Part shown: positions 46,496 to 54,980 of the stretch, piece by piece
Position numbering within the stretch: position 1 is the first letter of the stretch
Layout of the letters: every line of letters starts with the position of its first letter
Assembly: GCA_963806735.1 (NCBI GenBank)
Contig: CAWEBE010000076.1
Span: 1 to 64,000 of the forward strand
Length of the DNA: 64,000 bases
Direction of reading: 5' to 3'
Source of the DNA: CADEFX01 sp963806735
Lineage (GTDB): Bacteria; Pseudomonadota; Alphaproteobacteria; Rhizobiales; Hyphomicrobiaceae
Made by a program: the position numbers and the translations under genes
The notes under the pieces: model-generated
The model's input: only the letters and a program-made list of their open reading frames with translations
The model's database searches: none
Told to the model about the DNA's origin: nothing

Positions 46496-46897
46496 GTGGA
46501 GAAGACCAAGCAAGGGACGTTCTGGCGCGGTGAGGCCGGCTATGAGGAAGCCCGCCGCGGACACATGTGGAACCGGCGAGTTCCGAAGCGCTATCCCGAT
46601 GTCGTTGTTCGGGCTCAGAACGAGCAGGACGTCGTCTCCGCCGTACGCTTGGCGCGGCAGCGCGGCCTCAAAGTTGCCGTCAGGTCCGGCGGGCACAGCT
46701 GGGCCGCCACGTTTCTACGCGACGGCGGAATGTTGATCGACGTCTCCGGAATGCGCGGGTTCACGGTTGATGCAAGCCGGCCCCCACTGCCGCGAACTCC
46801 AGCCGAAGCCGCCTTTGAAGCAAGAAGCCGCCAAGCCCCACCGTCATGCAATGACCAGACGGGAAGAACAGGTCGTGCTGACGCAGAGCCCGATTGA
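46496..46897 (+). pseudogene. FAD-linked oxidase (BBE-like), N-terminal fragment
   Basis: The first 90 codons encode the p-cresol-methylhydroxylase-type FAD domain of a berberine-bridge-like oxidase: TFWRGEAGYEEARRGHMWN, RYPDVVVRAQNEQDVVSAVR and GLKVAVRSGGHSWAATFLRD, where the His is the usual covalent FAD site, then GGMLIDVSGMRGFTVDAS. Homology stops at about 46785 and is followed by unrelated codons. Intact enzymes have about 450 residues. GGGAGG at 46484-46489 touches an ATG at 46490, so the GTG at 46496 (six bases away) is the better start. This is a truncated gene. Confidence 0.75.
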
Positions 46898-47197
46898 GAT
46901 CAGTTCCCAGCAGCCCAGGCTGAAGACGGGCTGTTCTGGCGCTTGCACCCCGGGGCCAGTGGGACTGGGCATCCCCCAGGACGGGTCAGACGCGCTGCAC
47001 GTCCGTCAAAGAGAGTGACTGCTCTTCCGGCTTGCAGTGTTGAGCGCCCCAAGGCTCAGGCGGACGTGGCAGGGACAATGCCGCGGCTCTCTCTAGGGAG
47101 CAAGGATAGCCAAGTACGCAGGCTCACAAAGCCTCTGCCTGGTCAGCAGCGTGGAAGCCGCAGAGGCCAACCCACGGCGGAAAAAAGAAGAACAATT
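46790..47197. other. Region without recognisable gene
   Basis: About 400 bases between the oxidase fragment and the zinc-ribbon gene. A long frame runs through it (46943-47197) in front of the zinc-ribbon start, but its composition (KPLPGQQRGSRRGQPTAEKR) shows no family. Confidence 0.4.
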
Positions 47198-47437
47198 GTG
47201 AGTGAGCCGTCACACGTGCATCACCGCAGAAAGAACAAGACCTACGTTGTGCTATCCGGCGACGGCATACCCTGTCCTCGCTGTGGCTGGCCTACGCAAG
47301 CGCGGCGCCATCCCGCGATTACAGATGAGCTTCGCCGCAAGAAATTCTACTTCGAGCAATGGTTCTACTGCGTCAATGGCAGTTGCCGCACGCGACACAT
47401 CATTTGCAACGAGTTCAAAGTAATCAATCCGGCCTAG
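47198..47437 (+). CDS. Small zinc-ribbon-like protein
   Basis: A 79-residue protein with two metal-binding pairs: CPRCGWPTQARRH near residue 27 and CVNGSCRTRHIIC near residue 59, separated by DELRRKKFYFEQWFYC. The spacing suggests a rubredoxin-like or zinc-ribbon knuckle. The GTG at 47198 is preferred because the basic segment that follows (SEPSHVHHRRKNKTYVVLSG) resembles the family start; upstream codons are low complexity. Similar short proteins occur beside HNH or phage-like genes in rhizobia, from memory. Its stop overlaps the end of the opposite gene at 47434 by four bases. Confidence 0.6.
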   Translation: MSEPSHVHHRRKNKTYVVLSGDGIPCPRCGWPTQARRHPAITDELRRKKFYFEQWFYCVNGSCRTRHIICNEFKVINPA

Positions 47438-47649
47438 TAGTTAGATCTCTCCCAGCAAACTTCAATGCGCACGGGCCCACCACCCTCTCCATTTTGTTCG
47501 ACTGATTTGAGCTGTCGATGAACGTACGGAGCAGCCCTTGCAGCTGCATGGACCCTGAGTTCAATAGGCAGGTCAGGATTGCGGTAGACTGACATAAGCA
47601 GATCTAAGGGAGTGGCACCGTCAGCCAGTGCGCCAATGTGCGCCTGCAT
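47434..47649 (-). CDS. Small protein, paralogue of the gene at 53571 (terminase-small-subunit-like)
   Basis: The 71 residues from ATG 47649 (GATPLDLLMSVYRNPDLPIE, LRVHAAARAAPYVHRQLKSV) match the protein at 53632-53844 segment by segment (PLDFLLDVMRD, APYMHRALKSVEQ). Upstream of the ATG the same frame continues without a start codon as GHKTGGGRRRGSLNKRTRA back to a TAG near 47708; this KTGG.R.G..N.R motif is the family N-terminus, so the true protein is longer and its start is lost or non-standard. Such proteins resemble small terminase subunits of prophage relics. Function is unknown. Confidence 0.6.
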   Translation of the reverse strand: MQAHIGALADGATPLDLLMSVYRNPDLPIELRVHAAARAAPYVHRQLKSVEQNGEGGGPVRIEVCWERSNY

Positions 47650-47893
47650 CGCCCGAGTGCGCTTGTTGAGCGATCCCCTGCGTCTGCCGCCGCCAGTTTT
47701 GTGCCCGCGAGCAATCTATCATCTATTTTCTTCTATTTTAGATGGATTGGCCAGCCAACGTGGCGGCGACGAGTCTGGGCGGCCAAATTTCAGGCCCTGG
47801 CGGCGATTTTGGTGCCGAAGAAACGATAGACCTTCATGCGGCCGCCACGCGCGGGTCAGCCTGCCAGCGCTGGCGCTTACCCCGCGGTATTCC
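47650..47893. other. Upstream region of groESL
   Basis: It carries the N-terminal codons of the preceding small gene (minus strand, to about 47708) and then AT-rich sequence at 47720-47745 (TATCTATCATCTATTTTC). No other gene is seen. Confidence 0.4.
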
Positions 47894-47922
47894 TTGACAC
47901 TCCGCACGCTTGCGCCTACGAC
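47894..47922 (+). promoter_or_regulatory. Housekeeping-type promoter of groESL
   Basis: TTGACA at 47894-47899, a 17-base spacer and TACGAC at 47917-47922 form a good sigma-70-like promoter. Transcription would begin near 47929, immediately before the CIRCE operator. Confidence 0.7.
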
Positions 47923-47932
47923 AGGGCACGCA

Positions 47933-47959
47933 TTGGCACTCGCCAGCAATGAGTGCCAA
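47933..47959 (+). promoter_or_regulatory. CIRCE operator (HrcA binding site)
   Basis: TTGGCACTC, nine bases, GAGTGCCAA: a perfect inverted repeat that follows the CIRCE consensus TTAGCACTC-N9-GAGTGCTAA with one symmetric change (A to G). Located between the predicted transcription start and groES, it implies HrcA repression relieved by heat shock. Confidence 0.92.
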
Positions 47960-48035
47960 TCCCAAACTCCCGCACCAAACGTACGTTGAGGCGCCCGCAC
48001 TGTGCGGCGCCTAACGCTATTGGAGCATCACAACA

Positions 48036-48326
48036 ATGAAGTTTCGTCCTCTGCACGATCGCGTGGTGATCAAGCGCGCGGACACGGAAACCAAAACGGC
48101 CGGCGGCATCCTCATCCCCGATACTGCGGGGGAGAAGCCGCAGGAGGGCGAGGTCATTGCTGTCGGCCCGGGCGGCCGCGACGAAGCCGGCAAGCTGATC
48201 CCCATCGATCTGAAGAAGGGCGACAAGGTGCTGTTCGGAAAATGGTCGGGCACCGAGGTCAAGATCGACACCAAGGATCTCCTCATCATGAAGGAGAGCG
48301 ACATCATGGGTGTGCTCGAGAAGTAA
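48036..48326 (+). CDS. groS: Co-chaperonin GroES
   Basis: The 96-residue lid of the GroEL folding cage. FRPLHDRVVIKRADTETKTA, the mobile loop TAGGILIPDTAGEKPQEG and GEVIAVGPGGRDEAGKLIPI are canonical, ending VLEK. TTGGAGC precedes the ATG. It is first in the CIRCE-controlled operon, 60 bases before groEL. The protein is fully intact. Confidence 0.97.
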   Translation: MKFRPLHDRVVIKRADTETKTAGGILIPDTAGEKPQEGEVIAVGPGGRDEAGKLIPIDLKKGDKVLFGKWSGTEVKIDTKDLLIMKESDIMGVLEK

Positions 48327-48386
48327 GCCGGGTACGCCCAGCTCAACTTTTTGCTTTTTTTGAACTGATTTGACAGGAGCCAGAAC

Positions 48387-50025
48387 ATGGCCGCCAAAAC
48401 TGTAAGATTTTCCACCGACGCGCGTGACCGCATGATGCGTGGCGTCGATACGCTAGCCAACGCCGTCAAGGTCACGCTCGGTCCCAAGGGCCGCAATGTC
48501 ATCCTCGACAAGAGCTTCGGCGCGCCGCGCACGACCAAGGACGGCGTGACAGTCGCCAAAGAAATCGAGCTCGAGGACAAGTTTGAGAACATGGGCGCGC
48601 AGATGGTGCGCGAGGTGGCCCAGAAGACCAACGAGATGGCCGGAGACGGCACGACCACGGCCACGGTTCTTGCTCACGCGATTCTGCGCGAGGGCATGAA
48701 GTCAGTCGCCGCGGGCATGAACCCGATGGACCTGAAGCGCGGCATCGAAAAAGCTGTGGCCCAGGTGGTCGAGGAGATCCAGAAAAAGTCAAAGAAGGTC
48801 AAGGACGCGTCCGAGATCGCGCAGGTCGGCACGGTTGCGGCCAACGGCGAAAAAGCCATCGGCCAGATGATCGCCAAGGCCATGCAGAAGGTCGGCAACG
48901 AGGGCGTGATAACGGTCGAGGAGGCCAAGGGCCTCGATAGCGAGCTGGAGGTCGTAGAAGGCATGCAGTTTGATCGCGGCTACCTCTCGCCCTACTTCGT
49001 CACCAATGCCGAGAAGATGACGATCGAGCTGGAAGAGCCCTACATTCTTATCCATGAAAAGAAGCTCACGAGCCTGCAGGCGCTGCTGCCGGTGCTCGAA
49101 GCCGTCGTGCAGGCCGGCAAGCCGCTGCTCATCATCGCCGAGGAGGTCGAGGGTGAGGCGCTGGCCACGCTGGTCGTCAACAAGCTGCGCGGCGGTCTGA
49201 AAGTGGCAGCAGTGAAGGCACCTGGCTTCGGCGATCGCCGCAAGGCCATGCTGGAAGACATCGGCGTGCTCACGCATGGCCAGGTGATCAGCGAGGACCT
49301 CGGCATCAAGCTCGAAGTCGGTGACGCTCGACATGCTGGGCAAAGCCAAGCGCGTGTCGATCACCAAGGAGAACACGACCGTCATCGACGGTTCGGGCAA
49401 GAAGAAGGAGATCGAGGCGCGGGTCAACCAGATCAAGGCGCAGATCGAGGAGACGACGTCGGACTACGACAAGGAAAAGCTGCAGGAGCGGCTGGCGAAG
49501 CTTGCCGGCGGCGTCGCTGTGATCAAGGTCGGCGGCGCAACCGAGGTCGAGGTGAAGGAGCGCAAGGACCGGGTCGACGACGCCCTCAACGCCACGCGCG
49601 CGGCCGTCGAGGAAGGCATCGTGCCGGGTGGCGGCGTGATGCTGCTGAAAGCATCTAAAGCGATCACGGCCAAGGGTGAAAATGAGGATCAGGAGGCCGG
49701 GATCAACATCGTGCGCCGGGCACTGCAGGCGCCCATTCGCCAGATCGCGGAAAACGCCGGTGTCGAGGGCTCGATCGTGGTCGGCAAAGTCATGGATGAG
49801 CGGTCAGGCGCGTTTGGCTACGACGCGCAGGGGGACGAGTACGGCGACATGATCGAGAAAGGCATCATCGACCCCGCCAAGGTCGTTCGCATCGCGCTCC
49901 AGGATGCGGCCTCCATCGCCGGCCTCATGATCACCACCGAAGCGGGCGTTGCCGAGGCGCCAAAGGCTGCCGATGGGCATGCCGCTCACGATCATGGCGG
50001 CGGCGGCATGGGCGGGATGATGTAG
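48387..50025 (+). pseudogene. groL: Chaperonin GroEL, one-base frameshift
   Basis: GroEL forms the double-ring ATP-driven folding chamber. The first frame from ATG 48387 (AGGAG upstream) is canonical: ARDRMMRGVDTLANAVKVTL, ATP-binding VTLGPKGRN and AGDGTTTATVLAHAIL, then the apical domain to SEDLGIKLEV. The second frame resumes VTLDMLGKAKRVSITKENTT and runs to the Gly/Met tail (GGGGMGGMM) at 50025. Taking out one base near 49314-49321 gives a single 545-residue protein. Every other part is preserved. Either this is a sequence error or, if the genome has more groEL copies, a freshly inactivated one. Confidence 0.93.
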
Positions 50026-50033
50026 CCAGCTGT

Positions 50034-50052
50034 GCGGGGGGCTACCCCCCGC
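50034..50052 (+). terminator. GC-rich hairpin behind groEL
   Basis: GCGGGGGG (50034-50041) and CCCCCCGC (50045-50052) form a strong eight-base-pair stem with a three-base loop, eight bases after the stop codon. The following TCTTCAGCTTC has no T-run, so the hairpin may act with Rho or as a 3' stabiliser. Confidence 0.6.
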
Positions 50053-50232
50053 TCTTCAGCTTCGCGTGGCGCATCGAGTGAAGCGCGGCATGCGGCCCCG
50101 AAAGGGCTTCGCTATTGCTCGCAATAGAGCGCCTAGTCTGGACGGAACGGCGCACGGGTCGTGGGCATGTGCAGTTGTGGGTTAGTTGCCCTCTAGCGTC
50201 GCTCCACTCACCCAACAGAAAGAGGTGCAGTT

Positions 50233-50520
50233 GTGGACGTTCATACGACCAAATTTGTGACCGATTGGACTACCGAGCATGTGCAGCCTGGGGCCGTAAG
50301 GGATCGGCATGCAGAAGCCGCCCGTCTTGCGGCGCGCCTCCTGAACCACGGGGCAACCAAGGGTCTCGAACGCGAAAACATCGAGGAGGCCATTGGCGCA
50401 GATTTAGAGTTCTACATGTTTCAAGCGATCTCGAACGCAATGAAGCAACGCAATGGAATGCTGAACCGTGCGCTCAGGGATGCGCCCCGGTTGAGTGGCA
50501 CGCTTCACCTTTCGAACTGA
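50233..50520 (+). CDS. Small helical protein, possibly DUF768-like
   Basis: A 95-residue cytoplasmic protein with the pattern FVTDWTTEHVQPG, AARLAARLLNHGATKGLERE and NIEEAIGADLEFYMFQAI. A short WI..N segment, two helices and an acidic E..IG end recall the DUF768 proteins abundant in rhizobia, but the match is from memory and weak. The GTG start at 50233 has AAGAGG ten bases upstream. No partner gene is evident. Confidence 0.55.
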   Translation: MDVHTTKFVTDWTTEHVQPGAVRDRHAEAARLAARLLNHGATKGLERENIEEAIGADLEFYMFQAISNAMKQRNGMLNRALRDAPRLSGTLHLSN

Positions 50521-50633
50521 TAGACGAACAGGCGTCTGACGTCTGTCTTCAGCATCCGGATCGAGGCGCTTCACCGGCTTTCCTGTCGAGGTCTTGCGCT
50601 AGGCATCGGCGCTTCAACCAGGAAAGTCCTGAG

Positions 50634-50879
50634 GTGCGCACTATCTTTCTGGTCCTCGCCTTCGGCTTGAGCACATCCGTTGCGCTCGCCGAAGTCGCGC
50701 CGACGCCGATGACTAAGTCCCGTATCGGCATTCTCTCCGCCGACGAGGCTTTGACCGCCAAGAAGGCGGAGGAAGATCGGTCCATGGCCGATTGCGAGCG
50801 GCACTGGGACCCCGGAACGCACATGACAAGGCCCGTATGGAGACAGACGTGCCGGCGCGTGCCGGAGCGCTTTCGCTAG
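50634..50879 (+). CDS. Small secreted protein of unknown function
   Basis: An 81-residue protein with a Sec signal (VRTIFLVLAFGLSTSVALA before EVAPTPMTKS) and a mature part containing two Cys (DCERHWDPGTHMTRPVW, then TCRRVPERFR) that could form a disulfide. AGGAAAG lies just upstream of the GTG at 50634. I do not recognise the family. It stands alone between the preceding small gene and the convergent MetE-like gene. Confidence 0.65.
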   Translation: MRTIFLVLAFGLSTSVALAEVAPTPMTKSRIGILSADEALTAKKAEEDRSMADCERHWDPGTHMTRPVWRQTCRRVPERFR

Positions 50880-51095
50880 CTCGACCTGAGATAGCCGCGA
50901 CCGTAATCTCCGCAAGCGCAAACTTGGTGCTGGGAGTCGCGGACGACCACAGAAGGACGGCGCCCAGCGTGGCGAGATTCGGTGCGCTCACGATGGTTCC
51001 AGGGGGTTCAAGCCTCTCACGTTCTCGCGATGGCTCTGTTTGACGCCACAACCTGGTCGAGAGCGAAGGTCTTGGGAGGCTGTGCGATCTTTTGC

Positions 51096-52118
51096 TCAAG
51101 ACAGCTCGTTACGCACGATCCCAGCGCCTGCCACCATTGACTGCATCTTTCCGAAGGCGACGTCTCGCGGCAGGTACTTCATGCCGCAATCAGGAGCAAC
51201 AATGATGTCCTCCGGCGAAGCGTACGGCAACGCCCGGCGAATTCGGGCTGCAACGACTTCGGGCGCTTCAACCGTCATGTCTGACAAGTCGATGACACCC
51301 AGAATAAGCTTCTTGCCCTTGAGATCCTGCACGACACTGCAATCCAGCTTCGATTGGGCGGTTTCGAATGAAACCTGATGGCACGAGCAATCCTTGAGTT
51401 GGGTGAGGAAGGAGTAGCCGCTCGGCCGCTCGTGAATAACAGCGGCATAGCCGAAACAGATATGCACAGCAGTCGTTCCCTCAACTCCGTCGAGGGCGGC
51501 ATTGAGCGCGTCCAAGCCGTACTCTTTCGCAGCTCCTGGCCTTGCCTGCATATATGGTTCGTCGATTTGAACGACATCTGCGCCGGCCGCAAACAGATCC
51601 TTGATTTCGCCGTTCACTGCACACGCGTAAGCCATGGCCGCCTCTCTCGGCGTCGCATAAAAATCGTTCTGGGCCTGCTGGGTCATCGTAAACGGACCTG
51701 GCACGGTGACCTTCACTGTGCGCGTTGTATGCCGCCTGAGGAATTCCAGATCTTCCAGCTCGACTGGACGCTTGCGCCGTATGTTCCCGACAATACGCGG
51801 CACTGGATTTGGATGTCCTGACCGGTCGAGAGCGACGCCAGGATTGTCGATATCGATACCCTCAAGCGCGGTGGCAAAACGATTGGAATAGCTTTCCCGC
51901 CGGATCTCGCCATCCGTAATGATATCGAGTCCGGCGTCCTCTTGTGCCTTGATCGCCATGATCGTCGCGTCTTCCTGCGCCTCTGTGAGAAATTGCTCCG
52001 GAATGCGCCAGAGTTCTTTCGCTCGGACCCGCGGTGGAAAGCGACCGGCAAGCTTCTTACGATCAATGAGCCATTCTGGTTGCGGATAACTGCCGACGAG
52101 GGTGGTTGGAAACAGCAT
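51096..52118 (-). CDS. MetE C-terminal-domain-like zinc methyltransferase (second)
   Basis: A 340-residue relative of the protein at 7656, consisting of the methionine-synthase catalytic barrel only. It starts MLFPTTLVGSYPQPEWLIDR, and the zinc ligands are visible as His and Cys in TAVHICFGYA, Glu in VSFETAQSKLD and Cys in APDCGMKYLPRD. The N-terminal TTLVGSYPQP loop and GLDIITDGEIRRESYSNRF match the family. The ATG at 52118 has GGAAAGAGA just ahead. It is co-directional with and 43 bases behind the alanine-racemase-like gene, so the two form an operon. Donor and acceptor of the methyl group are not known. Confidence 0.88.
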   Translation of the reverse strand: MLFPTTLVGSYPQPEWLIDRKKLAGRFPPRVRAKELWRIPEQFLTEAQEDATIMAIKAQEDAGLDIITDGEIRRESYSNRFATALEGIDIDNPGVALDRSGHPNPVPRIVGNIRRKRPVELEDLEFLRRHTTRTVKVTVPGPFTMTQQAQNDFYATPREAAMAYACAVNGEIKDLFAAGADVVQIDEPYMQARPGAAKEYGLDALNAALDGVEGTTAVHICFGYAAVIHERPSGYSFLTQLKDCSCHQVSFETAQSKLDCSVVQDLKGKKLILGVIDLSDMTVEAPEVVAARIRRALPYASPEDIIVAPDCGMKYLPRDVAFGKMQSMVAGAGIVRNELS

Positions 52119-52161
52119 GATCTCTTTCCTTCAGGGAACTTCGAGCGGTCGCTGTCGACCC

Positions 52162-53325
52162 TCACTCAACCTCGATGTAGCGGCGCGGAATGCTATGCCC
52201 GACCGCCATCGCAAGATCGGCAATTCGGCCTAAGCCGCAGTGGGTAGCGACCGTCTCCGGGGTGATGGCATCGCCATCCTGCTCGCCGATAAGTACGACC
52301 TCATCGCCGATCTTGGCTTCCGGGATATCAGTGAGGTCAAGCCGCGTATGCTCGAGAGAGGGTTTCCCGATAAGTTTAACTCGCCGCCCGCGAACCAGCA
52401 CCTCGCCCCTCGTGAGCCGGTCAGCGCCGTCGGCCGAGCCCATGGGAATGATACCCATGCGCATACCCTCCCGCACGCCAAAGGGAGCTTGATCCGCAAA
52501 GCTCTGACGCCGTAGCGCGCGCACGTGGATCAAGCGGCTGGATAATTTCTTGAACGCTTGTCGCGTCGCTGGCCACGGCACGTCACCTTCTGCTCGGAAC
52601 GGGCCAAACAGCATCTGCCCAGGGTCGACGGCATTCAGAATGAGACCGCGCGTGATGGAAAAAATCTTGGAGCTGGCGATCATCTTAATAGGAATGGTGA
52701 TGTGCTGTTCCTGGAGCTGTCGGCACATGGCCTCGAAGCGATCGAGCTGCCAGTTCAGGTACTCCGTCGAATGCGGCTCCGGGGTATTGGGATGCGAATG
52801 AACGATATGAACCTGCAGATTGGGCATTCGGGATATCACAGCAATCGCCTCCGCAGCCTCCTCTGCGGGAAATCCGAGCCGCTCCTGCCCGATGTCGACT
52901 TTGACCGCTATGCGCAGCGGCCTTGTCGCGCGCCGCGAATAAGTTGCAGCCGCCTCCAGATCGATGATCGAAGGAATGAGATCGTATGCCTCGACTGCTG
53001 CCACGGTCTCGACTGTCACCACTGCACCAGGATAGACAAGGATTGGTGCTGTGATGCCCGCCTTGCGAAGCCCGATAGCGTTGGCGCGATCCACCATTGA
53101 AAGTGCATCCGCGCCGGAGCGCAGCACCGTGCGCGCGACCGGTTCCAAGCCGAAGCCATATGCATTGCACTTGAGAGCTGCAAAGATCGTCGCATCCCTG
53201 CCGATAAGATTGCGGATGTTGCGTGTGAATATCGCTACTGCACCCAGATCGATATCAAAACGATTGGGTCGTGCGTGGAATTCAGTCGAATCATGATCGG
53301 GCGTCTGTGTCATATTGGTTCTCAT
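52162..53325 (-). CDS. Alanine racemase-fold PLP protein with altered active site
   Basis: A 387-residue protein with an alanine-racemase N-terminal barrel and C-terminal beta domain. The PLP-binding Lys is in FAALKCNAYGFGLEP (Lys52), and VKVDIGQERLGFPAEEA matches the barrel. Two residues needed for racemisation are changed: the Arg touching the PLP ring nitrogen (VRPG or VRFG in the family) is Asp in AVDPGQMLFG, and the catalytic Tyr of the GYADG motif is Ser in PMGSADGADR. The family VSMD segment is PSLEH. It may therefore catalyse a different reaction or be an amino-acid-binding relic. ATG 53325 is used; ATG 53313 with GAGAAC upstream is equally likely. Confidence 0.85.
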   Translation of the reverse strand: MRTNMTQTPDHDSTEFHARPNRFDIDLGAVAIFTRNIRNLIGRDATIFAALKCNAYGFGLEPVARTVLRSGADALSMVDRANAIGLRKAGITAPILVYPGAVVTVETVAAVEAYDLIPSIIDLEAAATYSRRATRPLRIAVKVDIGQERLGFPAEEAAEAIAVISRMPNLQVHIVHSHPNTPEPHSTEYLNWQLDRFEAMCRQLQEQHITIPIKMIASSKIFSITRGLILNAVDPGQMLFGPFRAEGDVPWPATRQAFKKLSSRLIHVRALRRQSFADQAPFGVREGMRMGIIPMGSADGADRLTRGEVLVRGRRVKLIGKPSLEHTRLDLTDIPEAKIGDEVVLIGEQDGDAITPETVATHCGLGRIADLAMAVGHSIPRRYIEVE

Positions 53326-53570
53326 GTGTCAGCAGTCAGGAATGCCGGCGCAGATACATCATCGAGAATCTCGCGCCTGAACAAGCGGAAGTATGCGCAG
53401 TCGGTTGCGGCATGGGCATTGTGGCCGACATGGTAGCGCAAATACCTGCGAACCTGGATTTCCAAAATTAAGATCGAGTGGACCGCCTCGGGATAGACCA
53501 CCAGTTCGACGCCAGCTCAACTCCACCATCGCCTCGCCGCAAAAAAAACGGCACGAGTAGACGGAAATAG

Positions 53571-53844
53571 ATGGCGCTGGGACTGAAAACCGGCGGACGT
53601 ACCAAAGGCACCCCTAACCGGCGGCCGACCTATGCAGCTGAAAGCAATGATGGCCGGTGAGCAAAGCCCTCTCGACTTCTTGCTGGATGTCATGCGCGAC
53701 AGCAAGAACGATATCCAGCTGCGCGTGATGGCCGCCAAGGCTGCTGCTCCGTACATGCACCGTGCTCTTAAGAGCGTAGAGCAGAGTGGTGCCGACGGCG
53801 GACCGCAGCGCATCATTGTGAGCTGGCAAGATCCAGGGGCCTAG
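53571..53844 (+). pseudogene. Terminase-small-subunit-like protein, one-base frameshift
   Basis: ATG 53571 opens MALGLKTGGRTKGTPNRRPT, a DNA-binding-like N-terminus of phage-derived small proteins, but hits a stop after 29 codons. The second frame continues MQLKAMMAGEQSPLDFLLDV, MRDSKNDIQLRVMAAKAAAP and YMHRALKSVEQSGADG to 53844. Removing one base between 53600 and 53632 gives a 90-residue protein. It is a paralogue of the gene at 47434-47649 on the opposite strand. No large terminase, portal or capsid gene is near, so it is probably a domesticated or relic phage gene. Confidence 0.65.
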
Positions 53845-54098
53845 GTCCTGCTGCGCAGTGGGCTGCCGGTCGTGTTGGCGACTGCAACGTTGCCCAACCA
53901 AGTTAGCGCTCCTCATTGCCCGCAACCTGTAGAGGCGCGATGTCGAGCTGTAAGGACGGCCTATGAGGTGCGCACACAACAAACAGGGCTATGGTCATGG
54001 CGTTTTTCCGGCCATGTTCCAGCCATGCTCCAGCACTATCGGATCGGTGGAGAGGGAGCTTGTGACTCGCGTTGCTCAAGTCATCAGCGAGGTAAGAC
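53845..54098. other. Intergenic region
   Basis: No gene-like frame. The ribosome-binding site (GCGAGG) of the small lipoprotein gene lies at its right end. Confidence 0.4.
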
Positions 54099-54245
54099 AT
54101 GCGACTGTTCATTGCAGCGATTGTCGCCTTCATCATCAGCGGATGCGCTGGTGCTGGTGGTTTCACTCAGACCGCAACTTTGGAAAAGGGGCCATCCGGC
54201 AAGACCTGGACGCAGGAAGCCTTCGAATCCAAGGGCAGCGAGTAA
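54099..54245 (+). CDS. Small lipoprotein (48 residues)
   Basis: A short gene with a complete lipoprotein signal: MRLFIAAIVAFIISGC with the lipobox ISGC at residues 13-16, followed by AGAGGFTQTATLEKGPSG and KTWTQEAFESKGSE. GAGG lies ten bases before the ATG and a strong T-rich terminator follows at 54295, so this is a self-contained transcription unit. The mature part is only 33 residues and rich in Thr/Gly. I recognise no family; it probably sits in the outer or inner membrane. Confidence 0.75.
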   Translation: MRLFIAAIVAFIISGCAGAGGFTQTATLEKGPSGKTWTQEAFESKGSE

Positions 54246-54294
54246 TTGAGCTGCGCCTTCGAGCGCACTTAGGTAGTTGCTTAAGAGCTTCGAG

Positions 54295-54326
54295 CCCCTC
54301 TCCCATGCAGGAGAGGGGTTTTGTTT
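54295..54326 (+). terminator. Intrinsic terminator
   Basis: CCCCTCTCC (54295-54303), a six-base loop, GGAGAGGGG (54310-54318), then TTTTGTTT. A nine-base perfect stem and a T-tract: a textbook Rho-independent terminator, placed 50 bases after the small lipoprotein gene. Confidence 0.93.
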
Positions 54327-54447
54327 CCATTGTCGCGAATAGGGGTCTGCGCCGCGACCTAGCCTGGGGCCAGCGCGTCGCGGTTCTGCGCGTGAGCGCG
54401 AGAGGTTGGAGATTTTCAAACCGACGCTGCGCAAATCCTCCGCGCTG

Positions 54448-54675
54448 TCACCGGCTGTTGCGTGCCGGTTGCCACCGGCGGCCTCGACGTACTCTCCCCT
54501 TCCGGGCAGCGGCAGCTTCCACCTGCTCTTTGCTGATCGGCGGTGTGCGACGGTCGGCGGGACGCCGCGGCGGCTCCGTGCCTGTTGGATCGCCGACAGC
54601 GGGCGGATCGCTGGCGGGGAAGGTCATCTCGAGTGCTTCATCCAGCTGCCGCGATTTCTTGGATTCGATCTGCAT
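54448..54675 (-). CDS. Small conserved protein with EALEMTFPASDP motif
   Basis: A 75-residue polar protein: MQIESKKSRQLDEALEMTFP, then ASDPPAVGDPTGTEPPRRPA and EQVEAAAARKGRVRRGRRW. The LDEAL.MTFPASDP motif recurs in short hypothetical proteins of rhizobia and other proteobacteria as I remember them; no function is known. The chosen start at 54675 is the ATG where family similarity begins; a clear ribosome-binding site is missing, and the frame is open up to 54897, so a longer product cannot be excluded. Confidence 0.6.
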   Translation of the reverse strand: MQIESKKSRQLDEALEMTFPASDPPAVGDPTGTEPPRRPADRRTPPISKEQVEAAAARKGRVRRGRRWQPARNSR

Positions 54676-54724
54676 GGCAAATGTCAGAGCGAAACGCCGC
54701 TCTTTCGCAGTGGCAAGATACGCA

Positions 54725-54980
54725 TCACCTCGCAGGACCGACCAGCTTCGGTCTGTACTTCTTTGGGTCAGCGGCGACGGACTTTGCGTATCGGCTAAGA
54801 CGATCCGGCGAGTTCTGACCGGCCCTCGCCAACGCACACAACGCGGCGGCAACGGTGCAGGCGGAGTGAACGTTCTTTGTCTTGCAGCTCGGTCCACGTG
54901 GCATCAAAGATATTGAGCAGCCGGGCCGTGATCTGCGGAGTAAAGTGCTCTGCCTCAATGAGGTTATAGGCTTGATACAT
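54725..54980 (-). pseudogene. Hypothetical protein, frameshift in the middle
   Basis: ATG 54980 opens MYQAYNLIEAEHFTPQITAR, LLNIFDATWTELQDK. The frame then loses quality, while another frame continues NVHSACTVAAALCALARAGQ, NSPDRLSRYAKSVAADPKKY to 54725. The two together resemble short rhizobial proteins with a FD..W.EL segment and a helical A..AL..LA..G..D...L..YA end. A single indel near 54866-54881 would join them. Function is unknown; assignment is from pattern only. Confidence 0.4.

Noticed and set aside
47434..53844. A complete prophage around groESL
   Set aside because: Only two small terminase-like genes exist; no capsid, portal, tail or large terminase gene lies near.
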